Source of the DNA: Vicia villosa
Lineage: Eukaryota > Streptophyta > Magnoliopsida > Fabales > Fabaceae
Length of the DNA stretch: 64,000 nt
Assembly (NCBI RefSeq): GCF_029867415.1
Contig: NC_081182.1
Coordinates: 15,002,497-15,066,496, forward strand
Direction of reading: 5' to 3'
Both the position numbers and the translations under genes were made by a program. The notes under the pieces were generated by a model. It was not told the origin of the DNA. It searched no databases and saw only the letters and a list, made by a program, of their open reading frames with translations. Shown here piece by piece: positions 32,080 to 41,921 of this stretch; position 1 is the first letter of the stretch, and every line of letters begins with the position of its first letter.

Positions 32080-34475
32080 CACTATGAGAAATACTCGAAT
32101 TTCCTGCGGATTTACCTGCTGATAGAGGAGCTTACCAAAAACAGTTTCCAAATTCCAATTGAACAGTCTTTGAGTCCATATTAGCTTTAAGGTTTAAACT
32201 CTAAAACTCCATTGGTGTTCATTAGCTCAACAACGCTTAATAAACGTATTATAAGAAACAAAATCAGGTTTCACAGAGAGCTGAACAGGAAGATCCCTAA
32301 AAAGCGTGTTAACATGTTTTTAACAGTCATATACCTCCAATAGCAAACGGTTGTTGTACAATTGTTCCACCTAGAGGAACTCCGTAAATCCAATCCATTG
32401 TTATATTTACAATGAACACTAATCAATTTTCATAGATAATAAAAAAGATCACTACACATACTGTTGATGTATCAAGAATCATCAAGAATGATCAATATTT
32501 GTAAAGAACAATGATAAAAAACGTACAATCGGAGAAGCATTATTGCGCTGAAGAGATAGAGTATTAAATCCCAGCCTATCCAAAAACTTGCATCAAAGGT
32601 AGTCATTCTCCATCCATGTGATACCTACTTGTAACACCGCAATATGATTAACTGCATAAATCATGATTTACATCAGTTGTGTGGTAAGATCTATATTTAG
32701 TAGATCTATTTCATCATGGTATCGTAGATATAAAAATCCATCAAGGCATATATGAATATAAGATGAAAACGTTTCACAAACTAAGGGCCATCATTAAACA
32801 TTCATACTTAATTAAACAAAAAAAGTGACAAGTGCAGACATGTATACCTGAAGCTCCACACCAGACTTCAAACAGCAGTGTATTCCAATAATTTTTTATG
32901 TTCGGTTACTCATAAAAAAGTACCAACGCGACCACCACATCATTGAAAATGGCTCCGAAGTGCATCACGCCACTGCAACAAGTACCAACGCGCTCCTCAG
33001 CCGACGCGACCACCACATCATTGAAAACGACCATCGTTTCTCCATTTATGTTCGGTTACTCCACCTTTCGTGAATCGCTTTTGCTTTCCTCGTTCTATTT
33101 CACCCTTTTGTTCTGATTACGAGTTTGAAAGTTGTGTATGGTTGCTGTTGGATCTATTGTTGTTTATAATTTTTACCATGAGAGGGAGAGAGAGAGACTT
33201 GTGCGTGATTTTGAAAAGGTAAAGAGGGATACCGTTTTCGAGTTTAATGAAGGACCCTTTTTCTTCTGTTTTCTCCTTAAGAAATAATACAATTCACATT
33301 AAAAAATTTATTAATATAATAATAATAATAATATTAAATGATTGATTAAAATTTTATTAACTTTTCTATATAGGCTATAGGAAAAACATTAAACAGATAT
33401 ATAAATACACACTTCTTTTATTCATACACACTAATCAACTTATAATTAATAAATAATTTTATAATAAATAATTATAAAACATATTAATTTTGATAATAAT
33501 TATTATATTTATAAAATATTTTTTTGATAAAATTATAATAGACATTATTAGTTTTAGAAAACATTTAAATTTATTAAAAAAATTTACAAAAACAATTTTG
33601 TAAAGTGTTTTTAAATGAGAGGCTTTATAAACAGGATTATTTTGGTACAAAAATATAATTAACCAGTCAGCAATTCTACAAAAATTTATAAGAGTTCAAA
33701 AAATTGATAAAAAATTCACAGAAAAATTTATAGACAATATACCAAATGTTCATGAAAATATATGATAATTTTTTATTACAAACTTATCACAATTTAAAAT
33801 ATTGTCATAGTGGTATATTATTTAGTCTAATATATGAAAGATACTCTAGAAATTACATTTAATTTAAAAAATTACTCTCTCTGTCCCAAATTATAAGAGA
33901 AATTCACTTTTTAATAATTTTGAAAAACTACTTTTTCTAATATATAGAAGATAGTAAATTCGATTCCTACTCTAAAAATTACATTAAATTTAAAATACTA
34001 TCTTTTATTAAATTTTTAAATATTACTTTTATTTTTAGAAAATATTTAAATTTATTAAATTTTTTTGGAAAAAAACATTATATTTTAAAAGAAAAAAATT
34101 TTACATTATTATAATTTCAAAAAAAAATTAAAATAAAAAAAAATATTAAAATATAATACAAAATAAAATCCGCAGCAAATTTTCCTGCGGATTATGAAAT
34201 GAGGTTTGATTTTATTCTAAACAGAAATTCCGCAGCAAATTCTGCAGAAACGTTTCCTGCGAAATTACCTGCGGATCATGTAATGCAGTTTGGTTTTTAA
34301 TTCATTTTATATCTTCCGCAGCTAAATCCGCAGGTATTCCTGCGGAATTTTCTGAAAACCGTTATCCGCAGGAAAGTTTATTTTGTTTATTAAATTTGCA
34401 GGAAATTCCGCAGGTAAACCTGCGGAATATTTTCCGCAGGAAATTCCGCAGGTAATCTCTGTATTTCTAGTAGTG
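32080..34475. mobile_element. non-autonomous CACTA element, 2396 bp, in the promoter region of DEFL copy 3
   Basis: The left end CACTATGAGAAATACTCGAA and the right end inverted CACTACTAGAAATACAGAGA match in the CACTA-type pattern. A 3-bp target duplication TCT flanks it (32077-32079, 34476-34478). Subterminal TTTCCTGCGGA/TCCGCAGGAAA palindromes recur at least eight times between 34160 and 34455 and at 32100. No transposase frame. The core has an internal direct repeat (ACCAACGCGACCACCACATC at about 32925 and 33005) and a Stowaway-type terminus fragment at 33872-33905. It ends 177 bases before the DEFL copy 3 ATG. Confidence 0.85.
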
Positions 34476-34567
34476 TCTCATATTTAACTAACTTATTTTT
34501 ATCAAAATATCTTCTTCTCACACAAAACCACATTAGTTAATTCATATTCTCTTTTAAGGAAACATAT

Positions 34568-34580
34568 AGTGCTAAAAATT
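34568..34580 (+). promoter_or_regulatory. DEFL copy 3 promoter with altered TATA box
   Basis: The position of TATAAATT in the other four loci reads TAAAAATT here, in an otherwise conserved context (AGTGCT...GGAGTCATATCAAGCCAA). Confidence 0.7.
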
Positions 34581-34651
34581 GGAGTCATATCAAGCCAATT
34601 TTATTCCATGCAAAACAAGATTATCATTAAGAATAAAAAAAATATAGCTTT

Positions 34652-34995
34652 ATGGCTAAAAGCAGTGCTTCAGTTGTTCTAGCTGTCCTTGTTGTAGCAT
34701 TATTTCTGAATGGCAATAATGCTGCTGAGAGTGTAGAAAGCGGTAATCAACCTAAGATAGGTGAAGCTAATATTTAAGTATTGTTCTGATTACTATAAGA
34801 ACTTCTAATAAGTTTAAATTCATCCTTCTCCTAACTGTGTGCGTTGTTTCCATAATTGCAGCAGGAGTAGTCACAGTTTGCGTTGGGCTGCAAGGATGTT
34901 CTGTTGTAACCTGTGCCATAATTTGTTCGAATAGAGATTTTTCTGGCAGCTTTTGTGCAAAGCCGTCTGAGTGTTGTTGCGGTGGAGCAGTTTGA
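34652..34995 (+). CDS. secreted defensin-like (DEFL) cysteine-rich peptide, copy 3
   Basis: Exon 1 is 34652-34760, the intron 34761-34861 (GTGAAG...TTGCAG, phase 1, with an in-frame TAA) and exon 2 34862-34995. The signal peptide (MAKSSASVVLAVLVVALFLN) is almost identical to copy 2. The mature part keeps the eight cysteines with the family spacing C-x5-C-x4-C-x3-C-x9-C-x5-C-C-C; the conserved glycine-glycine before the fifth cysteine is GS here. No coding lesion is seen. Expression may differ: the TATA box is changed and a 2.4-kb CACTA element sits 177 bases upstream. Without expression data it cannot be said whether this copy is active. Confidence 0.8.
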
Positions 34996-36014
34996 GAAAT
35001 CTATGTTCGATAACTGTACATTCTATATATGATTGTACAAGTATATTAGCAAAATAGTCTTTAAGGTTCTTATTAAAATAAGTTGGAGAAAACACTATTG
35101 TAAGTTCAATTTTGATGGAATTTGCCTCAAATAAAGTAAAATACCTTTGATCTTATCCGTACAATGTTACATGTATATGATTAGACTAAAATAGACTTGA
35201 TGGTTGTGGAATGGTTGTGTAATAATTGTGGAATGGTTGTGTAATAATGTGATGCATGTGAAAGTATATACAATCAAAACTACTAATAAATATTAGAGTT
35301 TGTCCTAACACAACTTTATAAAACGGATTTTGAGCGATGTCACTTTATATAAACTATTTTAATACTATATTTTCAATTAATGTGAGACTTTAAAATCTTT
35401 CTACCAATAAACAAAGAAGAGATTATGCGCACAAAGATATTAGTTTAATTACAAATTTGAAGTATGTAGGATTTAGTTAATTTGTTGTTATCACGTAGTA
35501 TTGAACTTTTAAGTGTTTAAAGAGAGTCGGAAAAATCAAATCAACCTAATATTAGTTTTTCTTTTAGAATTGCTACAACAATATTAAGGAATATATAACA
35601 TAATGTATTTTTCAATAATATTATTTGTAGTTTGCGAACTTGATTTTTTCTAGTATTTGAAATGTTTGGACTTTCTCTAAAGCGATAGTATTTTTTATAG
35701 CTTTTACAATATAAGTTTTCATTTAGAGAGAATTTGCTTAAGTGGGGTAATTAATTGTTAACCCTAATGATGCCTCTTGTCCCCTTTGTGGGGGTTTGAT
35801 AGAATTAAATTCTCATTTATTTGTTACTTGTGATGTCTATGTGTTATAGAATCTTTAAGTAGTTAGGTTGGCAGATGGTTATGCTTTGTGATCTTAAGTT
35901 CTTTTTTTAGTTTTTTTTTAACTTTAAGTAGTAGGTTAAAGATATTGGTAGTTATACATGCGGTTGTCGGGTAAACTTAAATTGCTAAAAATGTCACTAT
36001 TTTTTATGGGTTTA
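34996..36014. repeat. downstream segment shared with DEFL copy 2
   Basis: Non-coding; matches 21819-22840. A local tandem duplication, TTGTGGAATGGTTGTGTAATAA, occurs twice at 35214-35248. Confidence 0.75.
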
Positions 36015-36718
36015 TAACAAGCTATACAAGGCGATCGCTCGGATCCAGTCCAAAAAGATCAAAACAAACAAAAAAGGCTAGTTAAGCATTAACTTAACCA
36101 AATGAACTCGTAACCTCCTATTGTCCCAACCTCTATACACTATCATGTCTATATCATATCTAATATATTCTTATTTTTTATATCATTACCAAAACTCTTG
36201 TCATTTCTGTGTTGCCAAATTTCATAGACGCATTATGTAGCTGCCTGTTTCAAAACCATAGCCTGATTGCCTTTGCCTTTGCTATTCTGAACTATCCACT
36301 CGATCTCCTGCTTCCACCCTTCAGGTTTGTGTTGAATTTGGATCCAATTCAAAACCTTTTCCCAAATAGTGCTCATCGCCTTACATTCAAACAGTAGGTG
36401 TTGTTGACTCTCCACTTCTATGCAAAAATAACACCTCGTATTATCGATCAACCCTTATTTATGAAGCCTCTCCTTTGTTGCCAATCTCTCGTGGCACGCT
36501 ATCCACCTTTAGGGTGATATATTGCAGTGCATAATACATCATCTTCATGTTGAAATTTTGTTGTTAAGCCATTTTATTTCAAGTTGGTATCACGTTGATG
36601 CCATCCCTTTGTTTGAGAATATTTTACATAATCCATGAGTAGTTATCTTTCACTTTCACATCCATCAGGGTTTGCTTCCTTAAGTAGTAGATATGCACCC
36701 ATTTCACCCATAAACTAT
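36015..36718 (-). pseudogene. L1-type LINE fragment (left part), split by the Ty3 element
   Basis: The minus-strand frame at 36451-36233 encodes DNTRCYFCIEVESQQHLLFE followed by C, the zf-RVT C-x2-C...H...C motif of plant LINEs, then IWEKVLNWIQIQH. Further right the text reads SLWVKWVHIYYLRKQTLMDV with stops. The LINE is cut at 36718 by the Ty3 element and continues at 52424 (LNLVVWNKMNLVKLL). The 3' end lies near 36015. Confidence 0.75.
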
Positions 36719-37702
36719 TGTTAGCTGAAGATTTCGTCTTGTAATATTTGTCCTTCGAAGAAGTGAAAAATCGAAGGAAAGATGGTTACTGATGGCCATC
36801 CCTTAAAAATAAAAGATGGCTACTGATGGCCATGCTTCGAGAATAAAGATTTCTAAGTTCGTTATGAAGATAATGAATACTGAAAGCTAGCGAAAGTATG
36901 TGTCTTCGGGGACTTAGATAAAATTTATAAAATATATTCAAGTATTACTACTTAGCATGTTTTCGTAGTGTTTTTTACACTGCCACGCGTCGAAGACAGA
37001 CTCAGGCGGGAAGATTCGAAATTCGAAGACGGTTTCGTAACTGTCCAAGAAACAGATGGCATCGCTGGAAGTTCTTATGAGAGACGTGGCAGCAGATTAG
37101 TGTAGGACCGTTAAGGTCGAAACTAGTATAAATAGGAGTCTTAATGTTAGGATTCTGTGTGTTCATCTTGTACAAATCACTCACATATTTACTCAAGTAT
37201 CAAGCGTTAAGAGAAAGAGTTCGCTGAGAAAATGTACGTATGACACCACCACTTTAATACATGTGTATTATCTTTCGTTTTCGAATATCTTTCAGAATTA
37301 CTGCATTCCATTTACTTCTTGCCATTTACATTTCTGTATCTTTACTTTAATGTCATTTACTTTCGAATTACTTTCATGTCATTTATTTTCAAAGTCTTTA
37401 ACGTTTCTGCATTCTAAGATTCTTTACGTTTTAACAGTCCTTTTAGTTTCATATGTTATGTTACTTATCTTTTCATTAAAATCATACTTACATATAACAA
37501 AGTGATTATCAAGATTACTTGTTCTTTAATCGAACAACGCTTATTGACGAAGACGAATCATGAATATGGTTCAAATGAACATTGATAACAATCTTTTTGA
37601 CTATGTGTCCTAGGATCAATCTAGTCGATCCTGCGAGTAACCAAATCATATTTATTATAGTTAGGAAGACTAGCGGTTGTTTACCGGAAATCACCGTAAA
37701 CA
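36719..37702 (+). repeat. 5' LTR of the Tat element
   Basis: TATA box TATAAATA at 37137-37144. An internal near-duplication, GATGGTTACTGATGGCCATC / GATGGCTACTGATGGCCATG, occurs at about 36781 and 36815. Confidence 0.93.
37137..37144 (+). promoter_or_regulatory. LTR promoter TATA box
   Basis: TATAAATA in the 5' LTR; the same sequence is at 51848-51855 in the 3' LTR. It should drive the genomic RNA of the Tat element. Confidence 0.75.
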
Positions 37703-37705
37703 AAT

Positions 37706-37724
37706 TGGCACGGCCTGGTGGGAC
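37706..37724 (+). promoter_or_regulatory. primer binding site of the Tat element
   Basis: TGGCACGGCCTGGTGGGA begins four bases after the 5' LTR. TGG is the complement of a tRNA CCA end, and GGTGGGA has the form of a T-stem, so a tRNA primer is expected; I could not name it from memory. Confidence 0.65.
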
Positions 37725-37837
37725 AGTGTCAAGCGGATTGTTTTAATCAATTGCTTTATTTTTGTCTAGACAATATCAAGACCTTGTATGAACCTTAGGA
37801 ACGGTAAATTAACGAACAGTGCACAACCGATTCCCAA

Positions 37838-37885
37838 ATGAAGGTACAACAGGAAAATGGTCGTTACGGCCAGTGCAGGGGGTGA
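37838..37885 (+). promoter_or_regulatory. upstream ORF overlapping the gag start
   Basis: ATG at 37838 opens a 15-codon frame ending TGA at 37883-37885. It overlaps the gag ATG (37857) in another frame and could lower gag initiation. Confidence 0.4.
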
Positions 37886-40800
37886 TCAAGATCCCCCACA
37901 AGGTTCAGGATCAGGAGCGGCAAATTTGACTTCCACTCAAGGAACACGGGATACAACGAGTCCAAATGGATCGAGACCTGCAGATAATTCCCAGGCCATG
38001 CCTGAAAATAATACAGGACCCTCAGGGACTATTCTAGTTTCAGTGTCGACAACCGCACCCTCATCCACAAGTGCAGAGGACTTACCGTTTTCCTCGACAA
38101 ATGCTGCAAACAATTTGTTTGGTCAAGGCACGAATTCTGCTTTCGAATGGAGACCAAATAATCCATATGGAATGCCGTACCAATATGGAACAGGCGTACG
38201 AGGGGCAGGACCTATATATGCCCCAACTAACAATGCGACATTTTCACCGAATGTTGGTTCAGTGGGTCGAAGTGCACACAACACTAGTTTTTCTACCCAG
38301 ATGCCCCACTTTACCACAAATAACCAAGCAGCATTTCGACAAGAAATGGATGCAAGCAACCATGATATGCTAGGGGCTTTGGCCAGAGAATTGACTTCAA
38401 TTTTAAACCCACTAGTGACAAATATTGCTACTACAAATAGGGAAAACGTGGAGACTTTCCAAAAGATATCATCTCAAATGGATCGAATGGCAGAGTTCAT
38501 GGGAGTAACACCACCTAGAAGGAAAGACAAACAACCTTCGAATTAAGAAGAGAGGCCCATTATGGAACGTGTACAAGATATAGTTCTGTTATCTAGGACA
38601 GCCACTAGGGATGTAGGCCCCTCACGAAGAACAGAGACGATCGAAGGAACTCCAGTAATTAACTTAGAGGCTTCAAATCAAAGAACCATCCCCGTTCGAC
38701 AGGAAACGGAGGAGGAGCGACCCAGATTAAGGATTGTGGGTAGGAACGAACACCCAGATGAGGTTGTCCAAAGAGTCAGAAGAGAAAATCTGGCTACAGA
38801 AAATAACTTAACTGCCATGATAGAAAGGGTTATGGCCAATAATGGCCTTAGTACTGGACTTAGACGTCCAAATTATACATCCCCTATATCAGATTATATC
38901 ATGCAGACAGAATTGCCTAGGGGCACTAAGGTACCCAAATTTACAAAATTTTCAGGCGAAACTAATGAGTCAACGGTGGAACATATTGCTAGATATTTGA
39001 CAGAAGCAGGAGACTTAGCGGGAAACGAGGATTTAAGGATCAAATATTTCCCTAGTTCGCTGACAAAAAATGCCTTCATTTGGTTTACTACTTTGCCACC
39101 AAATTCGATAGATGCGTGGGCATACTTAGAAAGGTTGTTCCATGAGCAATTCTACATGGGCCAAACTAAGATAAGTTTGAAAGAATTGGCCAGTGTTAAG
39201 AGAAAATTCACAGAAACAATTGATGACTACTTGAATAGGTTCCGTCTGTTGAAATCAAGGTGTTTTACAACAGTCCCAGAGCATGAACTTGTCGAGATGG
39301 CTGCGGGGGGTCTAGATTATTCAATAAGAAAGAAACTAGATACCCAATACCTTAGGGACATGGCCCAATTAGCAGACAGGGTTCGATAGGTCGAACGTCT
39401 GAAGGCAGAAAAAGTTAGGGCAAATAAAAGTTATAAGAAGGAAAGGGTAGCGTACGTCGAAGCCGAGGACGCTGATGATGAGTCTTTCAATGACTCATAT
39501 AGCCCTGAAGAAGTCGAAATAGACTTGGCTGAGTTGAAAGAGGCGCCACCTTATGCCTGCAAATTGCTAAATCCTGCAAATGGAAAAAACCCAGTAGAAA
39601 ACGATAAGAATGATAGGTTCCCTAAGAAAACTTATACATTCGACGTTACCAAGTGTGATGAAATATTTGATTTACTGGTAAAAGATGGCCAAATGATACT
39701 GCCTCCAAATTCCAAAATTCCTCCGTTGGAACAACGGAAGAAAAGAGGTTTTTGTAAATATCATGGTTTTTTAGGCCATAAAACTTCTCAATGTTTTCTT
39801 TTCAGGGATCTAATTCAAAATGCTATCAATGATGGGAGGTTGAAGTTTGCTGACAAGACCAAGAGTCACATGAGGGTCGATACCAATCCCCTGAACATTG
39901 CTGACGCTAGCCTCTGTGAGGTAGAAGATATCAACATGGTGGAGGCATCTGAAGTCGAAGTTGTGGAAACTAAAACAATGTTCAATGGAAAGCAGGCTAC
40001 TGAAAGCCTAAATGGTGACATAGTCTTCAATACTGATGTTGAAGAATCTTCCAAGACAGAGATAACTGAAGCATCGAAGGAAGAAAACAGTGAGGCCACT
40101 GAAGACCTCAGGATGAAACTCCAGAAAATCCAAATCTCTGAAGTTCCTCCAGCAGTGGTTAACATGGTCAGCGCCAGACGCCTAGTGTCTGAGTTTGGCG
40201 AACTAGAGACATGGCTGACGAGGCAAAATGGGGGCACCGAAGTTCCTCCAAAAACTGAGAGCCTCAAAGACTACCTTTGGAATTGCCATGAGAGAAATGG
40301 TGGTAAAAAATGGATGTGTCCAAGGTGTTCGATCATGCTTAATCGAAAGGTCGAAGCCAACTTCGAAAAGGCTCGACGTGAAAGATGGGAACACCCAGGA
40401 AGAGAGCCAAATCCCTTACTACAACTCTACCCAAGGATGGAGGAAAGCTTAGTAGGATTTTTGGTCAGATGCCACAAAGGAAACACTGAAGTTGCTCTGT
40501 GCCCCAGATGTGGGGCAGTCTATGATGAAATGCTAGCACGATCATTCGAACGTGTGTACTGCTACATGAGTCGAGAAACTCAGGGGTTGCGTCCTAACCT
40601 GTACGGTTTCGACATATGGACTCCAACAGAGAGGCCTGATAGCCCACACCCTAGAGCTCGAAGGGTAACATTCAAAATCCCCGCAGATCCACCCAGGGAT
40701 AGGTGGGTGCAAGCTGATGCAAGAACCAACAAATGGCGAAGTTGGGACCAAGGAGGGAGAACTGCAATGGCATATAGGAAACAATTTCAAAGGCCAAGTC

Positions 40801-41921
40801 GAGAGGCGTATCGATTGGAGAATTATAAAGGAAAAAATCCTATGTCTCGGTCCCAGTGGAGAAGGCATCAGAGAATAAAAAAGGCTCAGAAGGAATACAG
40901 GCCAAGAGAAACTGGAGAATCTAGTAGCAACCAAGTCCTACACCAGGGGGCAAAATCAAACAAACCTCCGGTGGAACGCAGATTATTCGAAGCTGAAAAA
41001 CTCTTGGATGAAGAAGAAAAGATGCATTCAAATTCCTGGAAAGAAGAGGATAGAATGACAAATGATTTTGATTCTGATGGAGTGCCATCTATAAACTTGA
41101 ATTGCAATGTTGTATCCGTACTCCCTCACGAGTTTAATCAGGAAACCGAAGTAGAAGACTGTGAAGAGGCTGATATCGAAGAAATGGCAAAACACAGACC
41201 TGTGTGTTACTATGTGCTGAATAATGGTGCAGTTGAAGAACAGAATGCTTTCTTCGAAAGGCCTGATGAGGGTATGCGAAATCATTTGAAGCCACTCTAT
41301 ATCAGGGCAAAGATTGAGAATGTTGGCATTAATAAAGTCCTAGTTGATGGGGGAGCAGCAGTGAACCTAATGCCTCAATACATGCTAAAGAGAATTGGTA
41401 TGTTCGATACGGATATAAGGCCACATAACATGGTTTTATCTAACTACGAAGACAAAATAGGACAAACACTGGGAGTCGTTCAGGTCAATTTGACAGTAGG
41501 CTCAATTACCAGGCCAACTATGTTTATGGTTATACCAGCAAAAGCAAACTACAACCTTTTGCTTGGTAGAGAATGGATTCATGGGGTAGCAGCTGTGCCC
41601 TCAACAATGCATCAGAGGGTGACAATTTGGAGGGAAGATGGTATAGTGGAGAATATCGAAGGTGATCAAAGTTACTATGTGGCTGAAGTCAACCAGGTGA
41701 ATAAAACCAACTTCGATAGGAACCTGGCAAACATAGGCCCTTGTCATGCTGCAGAAGAAATGTATACCCCAAATAAGAATGCATTGTACTATTTAACTTT
41801 ACACCCAAATGGATTCCAATGGGATAGAGAGATCATGGATGGTCCAGCAGATACAGCACCATTGGAGAATTATCCGACAGTACGGCCAACAGGCTGGGAC
41901 GATGACATTAATCATGTCTGA
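37857..41921 (+). pseudogene. Tat element gag-protease frame with two nonsense codons
   Basis: A single reading frame of 1355 codons, intact except for TAA at 38544-38546 and TAG at 39387-39389. Both fit CAA/CAG-to-stop changes, since the protein resumes without loss on each side. Residues 1-229 are low-complexity (Gly/Ser/Asn-rich). The Retrotrans_gag capsid region lies about 38880-39360 (KYFPSSLTKNAFIWFTTLPP; LERLFHEQFY; DDYLNRFRLLKSRC). A knuckle-like FCKYHGFLGHKTSQC is at about 39750. Two CH-x8/9-CPRC modules follow at 40284-40328 and 40470-40511. The aspartic protease is near 41340 (VDGGAAVNLMP, with Gly in place of Ser/Thr after the catalytic Asp, which I recall as usual in this lineage) with the partner motif YNLLLGREWIHG. 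The frame ends in TGA overlapping the pol ATG. It supplies capsid and protease for virus-like particles. Confidence 0.88.
40284..40511 (+). other. tandem CH-x(8,9)-CPRC putative zinc-binding modules
   Basis: NCHERNGGKKWMCPRC and RCHKGNTEVALCPRC lie about 60 residues apart between the gag knuckle and the protease. Each has four potential metal ligands, Cys-His and Cys-Cys. I do not know a named domain for them. Confidence 0.6.

Noticed and set aside
37263..37505. 80-codon frame repeated at 37.3 and 52.0 kb
   Set aside because: It is the same LTR sequence of the Tat element twice; low complexity, no coding pattern.
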